Part shown: piece by piece, positions 49,948 to 58,441 of the stretch | Layout: the number at the start of each line of letters is the position of its first letter | How positions within the stretch are numbered: the stretch's first letter is position 1 | Translations under genes and position numbers: made by a program | Source: Bacillota bacterium | Lineage (GTDB): Bacteria > Bacillota > Clostridia > Oscillospirales > Ruminococcaceae | NCBI GenBank assembly: GCA_023412215.1 | Contig: JAEYNX010000034.1 | Location: forward strand, 124,001-188,000 | Length of the DNA: 64,000 nucleotides | Direction: 5' to 3' | The notes under the pieces: generated by a model | What the model was told of the DNA's origin: nothing | What the model saw: only the letters and a program-made list of their open reading frames with translations | Database searches by the model: none

Positions 49948-49990
49948 TATTGATGTGGCCTTCAAGGTAATCTATCACTTGCGCTTATAA

Positions 49991-50018
49991 CCGCCCGCCT
50001 TTTGACGGGCGGTATTTT
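49991..50018 (+). terminator. Terminator of the sigma-ABC operon
   Basis: CCGCCCG (49991-49997) pairs with CGGGCGG (50006-50012), followed by TATTTTAT. Confidence 0.75.
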
Positions 50019-50090
50019 ATGCTACTCCCCTGACTTTTACCTTTTACGGATTATTCCTACCTGCATAGTAAAAAATTTATGGCAAAGCGG

Positions 50091-50145
50091 TTGACAAACT
50101 CAGTTAGCAATGGTAAACTATCGATAGAGAGTTAGTTTTGGCTAA
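50091..50145 (+). promoter_or_regulatory. feo promoter with two metalloregulator-like dyads
   Basis: TTGACA (50091-50096), 17-base spacer, TAAACT (50114-50119). TTAGCAATGGTAAA (50104-50117) covers the spacer and -10; TTAGTTTTGGCTAA (50132-50145) lies downstream of the start. Both have a TTAG-N6-STAA-like layout shared with the perfect palindrome before feoB, suggesting a DtxR/MntR-type iron or manganese repressor. Confidence 0.55.
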
Positions 50146-50185
50146 CCAAAACGCGACCATTGGCGAGAGATGAGGAGGAATAAGT

Positions 50186-50395
50186 ATGCCGCTTTCCATG
50201 GCTGTCATCGGCAGCGCGAACCAGATTAAGCACATTACCGGCAAAGACGAAACCAAGCGCTTTTTAGAAACCCTCGGCTTTGTAGAGGGCGAGCACGTCA
50301 CCGTTGTTTCGCAGCTTTCGGGCAACCTGATTGTGAACATTAAAGGCGCGCGCGTAGCGATTAACAAGGGCATGGCCGGAAGAATTATGGTGTAA
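50186..50395 (+). CDS. feoA: Ferrous iron transport protein FeoA (first copy)
   Basis: A 69-residue SH3-like FeoA. The sequence MPLSMAVIGSANQIKHITGK...FLETLGFVEGEHVTVVSQLSGNLIVNIKGARVAINKGMAGRIMV shows the usual KG-x-LGF-x-G-x-V layout with a late Ala/Gly turn. It is a small cytosolic partner that modulates the FeoB GTPase channel. AGGAGGAA precedes ATG 50186. It is first of feoA-feoA-feoB. Confidence 0.9.
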   Translation: MPLSMAVIGSANQIKHITGKDETKRFLETLGFVEGEHVTVVSQLSGNLIVNIKGARVAINKGMAGRIMV

Positions 50396-50450
50396 CTGGC
50401 GCGTAAAGCCGCTGGATTACACCGATAACGTAATGTGAGGAGGATCACCC

Positions 50451-50708
50451 ATGAAAACCACCGAGGCAGCAGCCACCGTAACGGCTGTAAAAACATTAAA
50501 AGATGTACCGTGCGGGGAAACCGTAACGGTTGTGAAGCTTGACGGCGACGGCGCCATTAAGCGCAGGATTATGGATATGGGCATTACCAAGGGCACAACG
50601 GTGCTTGTGCGCAAGGTGGCACCGCTCGGCGACCCGATTGAGGTAAGCGTAAGGGGCTACGAGCTTTCCATTCGCAAAAGCGAGGCGGGAAAGATACTTG
50701 TAAGCTAG
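50451..50708 (+). CDS. feoA: Ferrous iron transport protein FeoA (second copy)
   Basis: An 85-residue FeoA with a 15-residue Thr/Ala-rich N-terminal extension, then VKTLKDVPCGETVTVVKLDGDGAIKRRIMDMGITKGTTVLVRKVAPLGDPIEVSVRGYELSIRKSEAGKILVS, a more canonical FeoA than the first copy (RRxxDMGxxxG, LGDPIEV). Double feoA genes ahead of feoB are common in Clostridia. GAGGAGG precedes the start. Confidence 0.92.
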   Translation: MKTTEAAATVTAVKTLKDVPCGETVTVVKLDGDGAIKRRIMDMGITKGTTVLVRKVAPLGDPIEVSVRGYELSIRKSEAGKILVS

Positions 50709-50764
50709 CAGAAGTGCTGGTAGGGCTTCTGCATTTTTTAAGCCCGCCGGTTAGCATTTGCTAA
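50708..50764 (+). promoter_or_regulatory. Attenuator-like hairpin and perfect dyad between feoA and feoB
   Basis: GCAGAAG (50708-50714) pairs with CTTCTGC (50726-50732) before TTTTTT (50734-50739), overlapping the feoA stop. It is followed by the 14-base palindrome TTAGCATTTGCTAA (50751-50764), related to the two dyads upstream of feoA. Confidence 0.6.
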
Positions 50765-50814
50765 TTTTCGGGCAAAAGACATGTGTTCGGCGTAACGGAA
50801 AGGAAGGATGAACA

Positions 50815-52944
50815 ATGCCAATAAAAATAGCCCTTGCGGGCAACCCCAACTGCGGTAAAACCACCATGTTCAACCAGCTCACCGGCAGCTCACAGTATGT
50901 GGGCAACTGGCCGGGCGTAACGGTGGAAAAGAAGGAGGGCAAGCTCAAAGGCTACAAAGACGTGACCATTGTGGACCTGCCCGGTATCTACTCGCTTTCT
51001 CCCTACACCCTGGAGGAGGTAGTGACCCGGAACTTCTTAATCAATGAACATCCGGATGTGATTATCAATCTGGTGGATGCCACCAACCTGGAGCGCAACC
51101 TCTACCTCACCACCCAGCTGTTGGAGGTGGGCATCCCCGTGGTGATTGCGCTCAACATGATGGATGTGGTACATAAAACCGGCGATAAGATCGACACCGC
51201 AGGCCTTGCACAGCAGCTGGGCTGCGAGATTGTCGAGACCTCGGCGCTCAAGGGCAGCGGCCTGCAGGAAGTGTCGCAGAAGGCCATCAGCCTTGTAAAG
51301 GCCCACGTGCCAGCCGCCCCGAAGCACACCTTCAGCAAGGCGGTGGAGCAGGCTGTCGCGGTGATTGAGGATGCCGTGGCCGGTTCCGTTAAGGCGGAAC
51401 ACCTGCGCTTCTTTGCCGTTAAATTCTTTGAACGTGACAAGAACGCACTGGAACAGGTTACCCTTACCGCCGTTGCCAAGGAGAAGATGGAGGCGGCCAC
51501 CGCCGCCTGTGAAGAAACGCTGGACGACGACGCTGAGAGCATTATCACCAACGAGCGCTACCTGTATATTACAAAGCTGATACAATCCTGCTACCGCAAA
51601 AAGGTATCGGGGCTTTCCACCTCCGATAAGATCGACCGCATTGTCACCAACCGCTGGCTGGCACTGCCCATCTTCGCGGCGATTATGTGGTTTGTATACT
51701 TTATATCGGTAACCACCGTGGGTACACTGGTTACCGACTGGACCAACGACACGCTGTTCGGCGAGATCATCGCGGGCAATGTCTCCACGTGGCTGGAGGC
51801 CGCGAATGCCGCCCCGTGGCTTTCAAGCCTGATTCTGGACGGCATCATCGGCGGCGTGGGCGCGGTGCTGGGCTTTGTGCCTCAGTTGCTCATCCTGTTT
51901 GCATTTCTCGCCGTGCTGGAAGACTGCGGCTATATGGCGCGTATCGCGTTTATTATGGACAGGATCTTCCGCAAGTTCGGCCTTTCGGGCAAATCGTTTA
52001 TCCCGATTATGATCGGCACCGGCTGTGGCGTACCGGGCATCATGGCCTCGCGTACCATCGAAAACGAAAAAGACCGCCGTATGACCATCATGGTAACCAC
52101 CTTTATCCCCTGCAGCGCCAAGCTGCCGATTATCGCGCTCATTGCAGGCGCCTTGTTCCCAACCTCGGCGTGGGTGGGCTGGGCATCCTACTTCATCGGC
52201 CTTGCCGCCATCGTTATCTCGGGTATATTCCTTAAAAGCACCAAGCTGTTCGCGGGTGACCCGGCCCCCTTTGTCATGGAACTTCCCGCCTACCACCTGC
52301 CGAATATCAAGGGCGTGCTTATTCATATGTGGGATAGATCGAAGCACTTTATCACCAAGGCCGGTACGGTTATCTTCATCTCCTGTGCGATTGTATGGTT
52401 CTTAAGCTCCTTCAACTGGCAAATGCAGATGGTCGATACCCCCGACAGCATGCTCGCCGTATTGGGCAGCTTTATCGCCCCCGTGTTCGCCCCGCTCGGT
52501 TTCGGCAACTGGCAGGCTTCGGTAGCCGCCATCACGGGCTTAGTGGCTAAGGAAAATGTGGTAGGCACCTTCGGTGTGCTTTCCGGCATTGCCGAAGCCG
52601 CCGAGGATAACCCCGAGCTGCTCGCAAGCATGGCCGGGATGTTTACACAGGTTAGCGGCTTCGCCTTCCTGGTGTTCAACCTTCTGTGCGCCCCCTGTTT
52701 CGCCGCTATCGGCGCCATCCGCCGTGAGATGGGCAGTGCGAAATGGACACTCATCACCGTAGGCTATCAGACGCTGCTCGCCTACATTGCGGCGCTTTTA
52801 ATCAACCAGCTCGGCAGTGCCCTGCTTTACGGCACCAACGTGGTGTCTGCCGTCATCCTTGCGGTTGTTGTTGCCGCGCTGCTCGCGTGGGCGATCATCT
52901 CCGCGGCCCGCAAGGGTACGCGCAGGTCGGCGCTGCAGAACTAA
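50815..52944 (+). CDS. feoB: Ferrous iron transport protein FeoB
   Basis: The main ferrous iron permease, 709 residues. The N-terminal G domain has G1 GNPNCGKTT at 9-17, G2 VTVEKKEG, G3 DLPGIYSLSP, G4 NMMD and G5 SALKGSG. A helical guanine-dissociation-inhibitor domain runs to about 270, then gate domains and about ten membrane helices with the conserved GCGVPGIMASRTIENEKDR and CSAKLPI segments. It acts with the two FeoA proteins and is essential for Fe2+ uptake under anoxia. Confidence 0.96.
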   Translation: MPIKIALAGNPNCGKTTMFNQLTGSSQYVGNWPGVTVEKKEGKLKGYKDVTIVDLPGIYSLSPYTLEEVVTRNFLINEHPDVIINLVDATNLERNLYLTTQLLEVGIPVVIALNMMDVVHKTGDKIDTAGLAQQLGCEIVETSALKGSGLQEVSQKAISLVKAHVPAAPKHTFSKAVEQAVAVIEDAVAGSVKAEHLRFFAVKFFERDKNALEQVTLTAVAKEKMEAATAACEETLDDDAESIITNERYLYITKLIQSCYRKKVSGLSTSDKIDRIVTNRWLALPIFAAIMWFVYFISVTTVGTLVTDWTNDTLFGEIIAGNVSTWLEAANAAPWLSSLILDGIIGGVGAVLGFVPQLLILFAFLAVLEDCGYMARIAFIMDRIFRKFGLSGKSFIPIMIGTGCGVPGIMASRTIENEKDRRMTIMVTTFIPCSAKLPIIALIAGALFPTSAWVGWASYFIGLAAIVISGIFLKSTKLFAGDPAPFVMELPAYHLPNIKGVLIHMWDRSKHFITKAGTVIFISCAIVWFLSSFNWQMQMVDTPDSMLAVLGSFIAPVFAPLGFGNWQASVAAITGLVAKENVVGTFGVLSGIAEAAEDNPELLASMAGMFTQVSGFAFLVFNLLCAPCFAAIGAIRREMGSAKWTLITVGYQTLLAYIAALLINQLGSALLYGTNVVSAVILAVVVAALLAWAIISAARKGTRRSALQN

Positions 52945-53055
52945 GCTTCTTAACTTTGCTAACTTCAAATGCCATAAATCTTTCCGAGCCGTGAGGCTGA
53001 AAGCCACAGCTTACAAAAACGGCCTCACGATTCAGAATGTACTCCTCTACACCAG

Positions 53056-53094
53056 CAAGAGGGCGGCGGTAATCTGCTTACCGCCGCCCTCTTG
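53056..53094. terminator. Perfect 17-bp hairpin between feoB and nrdG
   Basis: CAAGAGGGCGGCGGTAA pairs with TTACCGCCGCCCTCTTG around TCTGC. It sits between convergent genes but has no T-tract on either side, so it may act as an RNA end-protector or a weak terminator. Confidence 0.6.
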
Positions 53095-53100
53095 CGTTAT

Positions 53101-53610
53101 TTAGTCTAGGGGATATAGTATAAGTCTGCCTGTGCTCAGGCTCTTTTGCACATCAATCACCCGCTGGTTCGCGCTGCCGCGAAAGCGGAGCGTTAAGTCG
53201 CGCTTTTCAAGCTCAAACCTGCCGTCTATCAGCAGGTCGCTCTGCTTTAGCAGCTGCCGGACGTTCGGGTCGCCGCTTTGCAGCAGCTCCTCAAAGGTGT
53301 AGCCGGTGTAGGTGATCACATCCAGCCCGGTCTGCGTGTGGATTCGCTCCGCCAGTGCCGCCAAGGGGCCGGGCTGGCAAAAAGGCTCCCCGCCGCTGAA
53401 GGTGACGCCCTTTAGCAGCGGGTTGCGGCCTATCTGCTTAAAGATATCGGCAATATCCATCAGCGTGCCGCCGTCAAACGGGTGGGTTTGCGGGTTATGG
53501 CAGCCGGGGCAGGCATGCGGGCAGCCCTGCACAAACACGACATAGCGTATACCGGGGCCGTCGGTGACCGACTCCTCCACAATACCCGTAACCCGCAGTT
53601 TAGATTCCAT
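53101..53610 (-). CDS. nrdG: Anaerobic ribonucleoside-triphosphate reductase activating protein
   Basis: A 169-residue radical-SAM activase. The SAM/[4Fe-4S] motif is CPHACPGCHNP with C30, C34 and C37; GVTFSGGEPFCQP is the SAM-binding GGE motif. It installs the glycyl radical on NrdD. Its start overlaps the nrdD stop by 11 bases, giving the standard nrdD-nrdG order. Confidence 0.95.
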   Translation of the reverse strand: MESKLRVTGIVEESVTDGPGIRYVVFVQGCPHACPGCHNPQTHPFDGGTLMDIADIFKQIGRNPLLKGVTFSGGEPFCQPGPLAALAERIHTQTGLDVITYTGYTFEELLQSGDPNVRQLLKQSDLLIDGRFELEKRDLTLRFRGSANQRVIDVQKSLSTGRLILYPLD

Positions 53611-55945
53611 GCTTTACCCTATCCTTTTCTTCCGCGCGCTTGGCGTTGTTCCAGCGGTCGATGGTGCCCACCAGATAGCCGGTGATACGGCGGATGCGCT
53701 CGAAGTCTGGCCCGCCGTCACCCTCTCTGCGGTGACACTTGGGGCACTCGTTGTCGATGATGCCGTTGTAGCCGCATACGGGGTCGCGGTCTACCGGGTG
53801 GTTCACCGAGCCGTAGCCGATGCCCGCCTCCTTCATGCAGCGTATCACTGCTTCAAAGGCCTCGAGGTTCTTGGAGGTATCGCCGTCCATCTCCACGTAG
53901 CTGATGTGTCCTGCGTTGGTAAGGGCGTGGTAAGGCGCCTCGATGCTGATCTTCTCAAACGCGCGGATGGGGTAGTACACCGGCACGTGGAAGGAGTTGG
54001 TGTAGTAGTCCCTGTCGGTAATGCCGGGCAACTCACCGTACTGTTTGCGGTCGATGCGCAAAAAGCGCCCGCTGAGGCCCTCCGCCGGGGTGGCAAGCAG
54101 GGTGAAGTTTAAGCCGGTCTTCTGCGACTCCTCATCCATGCGCCTGCGCATATAGGAGATGATCTCCAGGCCGAGCTTCTGGCTCTCTTTGCTTTCGCCG
54201 TGGTGCTTACCGGTGAGCGCCACCAGCGTTTCGGCAAGGCCGATAAAGCCCATGCTGAGCGTGCCGTGCTTGAGCAGCTCGGCAATGCTGTCGTCCCGCC
54301 CGAGCTTTTCGGAATCGATCCACACACCCTGGCCCATCAAAAACGGGTAGTTGCGCCCTCTTTTGGAGCACTGTATCTTAAAGCGGTGCAGCAGCTGCTG
54401 GATGACAAGGTCGATGCGCTTATCGAGCAGTGCATAAAAGCGCTCGATATCTCCGTGTGCCTCGATGCCGATACGCGGCAGGTTGATGGAGGTAAAGCTT
54501 AAGTTGCCTCTGCCGCAGGTCACCTCGCGCTCTCTGTCGTGCACGTTGCCCATCACGCGGGTGCGGCAGCCCATGTAGGCCACCTCGGTATTATAGTCGC
54601 CCTTTTTGTAGTACTGCAGGTTAAACGGGGCGTCTAAAAAGCTGAAGTTCGGAAACAGGCGCTTGGCGGAGCAGTGGATAGCGAGCTTGAACAGGTCGTA
54701 GTTCGGGTCGCCCTCGTTGTAGTTGACGCCCTCTTTTACCTTGAAAATCTGCACCGGGAAGATGGGGGTCTCACCCTCGCCCAAGCCCGCCTCGGTGGCA
54801 AGCAGCAGGTTCATGATCACCATGCGGCCCTCGGGGGAGGTATCGGTACCATAGTTTACCGAGCTAAAGGGCACCTGCGCGCCCGCGCGGGAGTTCATGG
54901 TATTGAGGTTGTGCACAAACGCCTCCATCGCCTGATAGGTAGCGCGCTGGGTGTTTGCCTGCCCCGCCTCAAACGCGTAGCGGTGCAGCTTATGCGCTTC
55001 ATCGGCGTCCAGCTCGCCCAAGAGCCCCGCAAAGGGGCTGTGCGGCAGATAATCGGCAAGTGCCTGTTCGCAGATAGCGCCGCTGTGCAGCGAAACCTGC
55101 TCCCCGATATGTTCCTTTAAATCCTGTACCAGCATATCGCTCTCTTCGCCCGAAACGGCAAAGCGCACGCGCAGGTAGTCGCTTACCGACCTGAAATAGT
55201 TGCGCTTAAAGGTTTTTGCAACGCCCAGCGCCATGGCGTAGTCGAAGTTTGGCACACTCTGCCCGCCGTGCATCTCGTTCTGGTTGGCCTGAATGGCGAT
55301 ACAGGCCAGCGCCGAGTAGCTCTGGATGTCGTTGGGCTCACGCAGGTTGCCGTGGCCGGTGGAAAAGCCGCCCCGAAACAGCTTGATCAGGTCGATCTGG
55401 CAGCAGGTTTCGGTGAGCATATAAAAATCCTTGTCGTGGATATGAATGTCGCCGTTGATGTGCGCGGCGGCAATCTCCTTGGGCAGGATGTAGTTGTCGA
55501 TAAAGTACTTAGCCCCCTCCGAGCCGTACTTGAGCATGGTGCCCATGGCGGTGTCGGCGTCGATGTTGGCGTTTTCGCGCTTGATGTCGGCATCCTTGGC
55601 ATAGGCGAAGGTAAGCTCCTTGTATATATCCATTAAATCGCCTTCAGACTGGCGAATCTTCGCATGCTCGGCGCGGTAGAGGATATAGGCCTTTGCGGTT
55701 TTGGCAAAACCCGAGGCAATGAGGATCTCCTCCACCTTGTCCTGAATCTGCTCCACCGTAGGCACCTGCCCTTCGGGCAGCGCGGCAACCACCTGCGCGG
55801 TAAGTGCGTCCAGCGTGGCATCGCCCATTACTTCGCTATCCACACTGTGGTTGGCCTTGCTGATGGCATTGCGGATCTTGATGCTGTTAAACGGCACAAC
55901 CTCTCCGCTGCGTTTTTTGATGGTGTCGGTCAATGTTCTGATCAT
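53600..55945 (-). CDS. nrdD: Anaerobic ribonucleoside-triphosphate reductase
   Basis: Class III ribonucleotide reductase, 781 residues, making dNTPs without oxygen. The N-terminal ATP-cone is at about 3-95 (IKKRSGEVVPFNSIKIRNAISKA). The catalytic barrel follows, with ...TCGRGNLSFTSINLPRIGIEA. The C-terminal zinc site is CGYNGIIDNECPKCHR and the glycyl-radical motif RRITGYLVG (radical Gly near 756). It is transcribed with nrdG from a promoter holding two related dyads. Confidence 0.96.
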   Translation of the reverse strand: MIRTLTDTIKKRSGEVVPFNSIKIRNAISKANHSVDSEVMGDATLDALTAQVVAALPEGQVPTVEQIQDKVEEILIASGFAKTAKAYILYRAEHAKIRQSEGDLMDIYKELTFAYAKDADIKRENANIDADTAMGTMLKYGSEGAKYFIDNYILPKEIAAAHINGDIHIHDKDFYMLTETCCQIDLIKLFRGGFSTGHGNLREPNDIQSYSALACIAIQANQNEMHGGQSVPNFDYAMALGVAKTFKRNYFRSVSDYLRVRFAVSGEESDMLVQDLKEHIGEQVSLHSGAICEQALADYLPHSPFAGLLGELDADEAHKLHRYAFEAGQANTQRATYQAMEAFVHNLNTMNSRAGAQVPFSSVNYGTDTSPEGRMVIMNLLLATEAGLGEGETPIFPVQIFKVKEGVNYNEGDPNYDLFKLAIHCSAKRLFPNFSFLDAPFNLQYYKKGDYNTEVAYMGCRTRVMGNVHDREREVTCGRGNLSFTSINLPRIGIEAHGDIERFYALLDKRIDLVIQQLLHRFKIQCSKRGRNYPFLMGQGVWIDSEKLGRDDSIAELLKHGTLSMGFIGLAETLVALTGKHHGESKESQKLGLEIISYMRRRMDEESQKTGLNFTLLATPAEGLSGRFLRIDRKQYGELPGITDRDYYTNSFHVPVYYPIRAFEKISIEAPYHALTNAGHISYVEMDGDTSKNLEAFEAVIRCMKEAGIGYGSVNHPVDRDPVCGYNGIIDNECPKCHRREGDGGPDFERIRRITGYLVGTIDRWNNAKRAEEKDRVKHGI

Positions 55946-56133
55946 TTTGTCTCCTCTTCTCTCAAGGGCTTTCTGAAAACAACGGCGGAAACGGACGGCT
56001 TCAGAGTGCCCTTATATAATTTACCCGCTCACATGTGCTTGATGGGTACGCGCAACGTAAGCGGGGCAGTATAAACAAATTTGATAGGCCTGCTTGTTTT
56101 TGACAACAAAACGGATAAAAGGCGAGTAAAAAA

Positions 56134-56218
56134 GTACACCGCTCAGGTGTACAGATCAAGCTCTTTGTGTACCTTTAAGGTACACATTTATAATACATCA
56201 TATTGTTGGAAAAGTCAA
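56134..56218 (-). promoter_or_regulatory. nrdDG promoter with two related dyad operators
   Basis: Minus strand TTGACT (56218-56213), 17-base spacer, TATTAT (56195-56190). TGTGTACC-N5-GGTACACA (56166-56186) covers the start site, and GTACACC-N5-GGTGTAC (56134-56152) lies in the leader. Dyad centres are 33 bases apart, about three helical turns. The N5 spacing differs from the usual NrdR box. Confidence 0.65.
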
Positions 56219-56287
56219 TAAGAATTCAAAATAAATACTAGATATTGTGTCTGAATTTTGAAACCGTTACCACCGCGGCAACTGCGG

Positions 56288-56881
56288 CTATTTGCCGGCG
56301 ATCACACAGCTGCAGCCGCCGCGCTCTTGTATCTCCACCGAACGAAAGCCTGTTTTATACAGCAGCCCGGAGAGCGACGCATTGGTATTGTACGCAGTCA
56401 TGTGATAGCTTATCTTGTAAAGCTCCGACAATATCAGCAGACGCCCGCCCTTTTGCAGCACGCGAAACACCTCGCAAAGCCCCTGCGGCAGGTCGGGCCA
56501 GAAATAGTGGGTGCGAATGGCGGTGACGTAAGTAAAAAGGTTGTCCTCAAACGGCAGCGCACAGACGTCGGCCTGCCGAATAATCACCCTGCCCGCGCGC
56601 ACGCCGCTTTTGTTCTTGTTTGCCGCAAGGCGCGCCGCATCCCCGGAGTAATCGACACCATAAACCTTCGCCTGCGGGAAGTTGTTTGACAGCGCGCGAA
56701 CCGTCTTCCCTCCCCCGCAGCCAATGTCAAGGATTTTCGCGGTACTGTTATCCGCACCTATTCGGCTTACGGCCCAGCTCGTGAGGCCGGTATCCATCAC
56801 GTTCATAAAGCCGAGCATTACACCGCCCAAAAGCCCTTCCGGCCTGCGGCACTGCTCTACCAGTGTCTCTGTAAGTGTCAT
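56288..56881 (-). CDS. Class I SAM-dependent methyltransferase
   Basis: A 197-residue methyltransferase. Motif I is ILDIGCGGGKTVRAL near residue 50, motif II VYGVDYS, motif III ADVCALPFEDNLF, and motif V VLQKGGRLLILSE. It resembles the UbiE/Methyltransf_11 group acting on small molecules. It is monocistronic and divergent to nothing informative; the ZIP transporter lies upstream on the same strand, 43 bases away. The substrate is unknown. Confidence 0.8.
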   Translation of the reverse strand: MTLTETLVEQCRRPEGLLGGVMLGFMNVMDTGLTSWAVSRIGADNSTAKILDIGCGGGKTVRALSNNFPQAKVYGVDYSGDAARLAANKNKSGVRAGRVIIRQADVCALPFEDNLFTYVTAIRTHYFWPDLPQGLCEVFRVLQKGGRLLILSELYKISYHMTAYNTNASLSGLLYKTGFRSVEIQERGGCSCVIAGK

Positions 56882-56923
56882 TGTTACACTCCTGTTATAC
56901 TATAGGTAGTCTGTCGGGCGCGG

Positions 56924-57736
56924 CTACCCCAGCGCCACATCCAGCACCATCATCACCAAGAAGCCGAGCATCACACCGAGGGTGCCGGTGTTGGAGTGCT
57001 CGCCGAGATGCGCCTCGGGGATAAGCTCCTCCACCACCACATATACCATCGCGCCCGCGGCAAAGGCGAGCAGCCACGGCATAAGCGGCGTGATGCTGCC
57101 CGCGATAAGCACCGTAAGGATGCCGAATACCGGCTCCACAATACCCGAGAGCGCGCCGTACAGAAACGCTCTGCCGTTTTTAAGCCCCTCTTTTTTCAGC
57201 GGCAGCGAAACAGCCGCCCCCTCGGGGAAGTTCTGCAGCCCGATGCCCAGCGCAAGAGCCGCCGCGGAGGCGAGTGACACCGACGAGAATTCTCCGCCGC
57301 CCGCCAGCGCAAACGCAAGGCCCACGGCCATCCCCTCGGGGATGTTGTGCAGCGTCACGGCAAACACCAGCAGCGTCGTGCGCTTTAAAGAGGATGAAAG
57401 GCCCTCCGTTGTGTTGCTTTCGGGGTGCAGGTGCGGCAGCAGCCGGTCGAGCAGCAGCAAAAAGGCACCGCCCAGAATAAAGCCGCCCGCGGCGGGAATA
57501 AAGCCGATAAGCCCCTGCTCCTCGGCCATTTCGATAGAGGGGATTAACAGCGACCACACCGAGGCCGCGATCATCACCCCGGCGGCGAAACCCAAAAACA
57601 CCTTTTGAACCTTGGGGTTCATCTCGCCCCGGAACAAAAACACCACCGCGGCGCCCAAGGCGGTAGCCAAAAAGGTAAAACCCGTGCCAAGCGCGGCGAG
57701 CGCGACGGGGTGTAAACCGGCAATTGCAGCAAACAT
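56924..57736 (-). CDS. ZIP-family metal transporter
   Basis: A 270-residue ZIP transporter with eight membrane spans. The binuclear metal site is in LHNIPEGMAVGLA (span 4) and LQNFPEGAAVSLPL (span 5); a His/Glu loop (HLHPESN) lies between spans 3 and 4. It mediates uptake of zinc, iron or manganese into the cytosol. ATG 57736 has GGAGGGAC upstream; the longer frame adds 16 codons from a weaker site. It has its own promoter. Confidence 0.88.
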   Translation of the reverse strand: MFAAIAGLHPVALAALGTGFTFLATALGAAVVFLFRGEMNPKVQKVFLGFAAGVMIAASVWSLLIPSIEMAEEQGLIGFIPAAGGFILGGAFLLLLDRLLPHLHPESNTTEGLSSSLKRTTLLVFAVTLHNIPEGMAVGLAFALAGGGEFSSVSLASAAALALGIGLQNFPEGAAVSLPLKKEGLKNGRAFLYGALSGIVEPVFGILTVLIAGSITPLMPWLLAFAAGAMVYVVVEELIPEAHLGEHSNTGTLGVMLGFLVMMVLDVALG

Positions 57737-57802
57737 ATAAAGTCCCTCCTGTGGCTGAAAGTGAGCAAAACGACAGCCAATCATCTGCTTGGTATATGTA
57801 TA

Positions 57803-57831
57803 ACTATGTCATGCTTCTTACCAAAAGTCAA
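57803..57831 (-). promoter_or_regulatory. Promoter of the ZIP transporter gene
   Basis: Minus strand TTGACT (57831-57826), 17-base spacer, CATAGT (57808-57803). Confidence 0.5.
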
Positions 57832-57897
57832 TTGAGTTTTCCGCGTAAAATTAATAATTGAAGCGTACTGACTAATTTATAAGGAGGAAGCGCCGAG

Positions 57898-58437
57898 ATG
57901 ATACCGCTTTATATCCTTGGTCTGCTGCAGCGGTACGGGCCGCAGCACGGGTACCAGATTAAAAAGATTATCGCAGAACAGCTGTCTGATTTCACGCAGA
58001 TCAAGCTGCCGACCATCTATTATCATCTTGAGAAGATGCAGAGTGAAGGATTGCTCTTGGCAGGCAGCGAGAAGCCGGGCAGCAGACCGGAGAAAACCGT
58101 CTATTCAGTGACCGATAAAGGGCGGGAGGCCTTTCACACCATGCTCACAGGCCTGCTGGAGTTTGACTATCGCCCCACCTTCCCTTCCGACGGCGTCTTC
58201 TTTTTCTGCGAGCATGTCGAGCCGAGCGCGATGGCCGAGAGCTTAAAGGGTTACACAGAAAGGCTGAAGCTAATCATTGGGCACCTTGAAAGGCACCGGC
58301 AGGAAACCCTGAAGGTTGTGCCGCCTGAGGCGCAGACGATGGTAAAGATCATCTTCAGCCATCATATGCGCCACTATCAGGCGGAGCTGGAGTGGGCAAC
58401 GGAGTCGCTAGAACAATTCAACATCAAGGAGGTATGA
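57898..58437 (+). CDS. PadR-family transcriptional regulator
   Basis: A 179-residue PadR regulator. The winged helix covers 3-80 (YILGLLQRYGPQHGYQIKKII, TIYYHLEKMQSEGLL, VYSVTDKGREAF) and the C-terminal half is the helical dimerisation domain. AAGGAGG precedes ATG 57898. It stops 4 bases before the following methyltransferase start, so the two are co-transcribed, and that gene is the likely target. Confidence 0.85.
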   Translation: MIPLYILGLLQRYGPQHGYQIKKIIAEQLSDFTQIKLPTIYYHLEKMQSEGLLLAGSEKPGSRPEKTVYSVTDKGREAFHTMLTGLLEFDYRPTFPSDGVFFFCEHVEPSAMAESLKGYTERLKLIIGHLERHRQETLKVVPPEAQTMVKIIFSHHMRHYQAELEWATESLEQFNIKEV

Positions 58438-58441
58438 CAAA

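Noticed and set aside
56134..56186. Standard NrdR box pair
   Set aside because: The dyads have N5 centres and inverted half-sites that do not fit the 16-base ACAC...GTGT consensus, so the regulator is left open.
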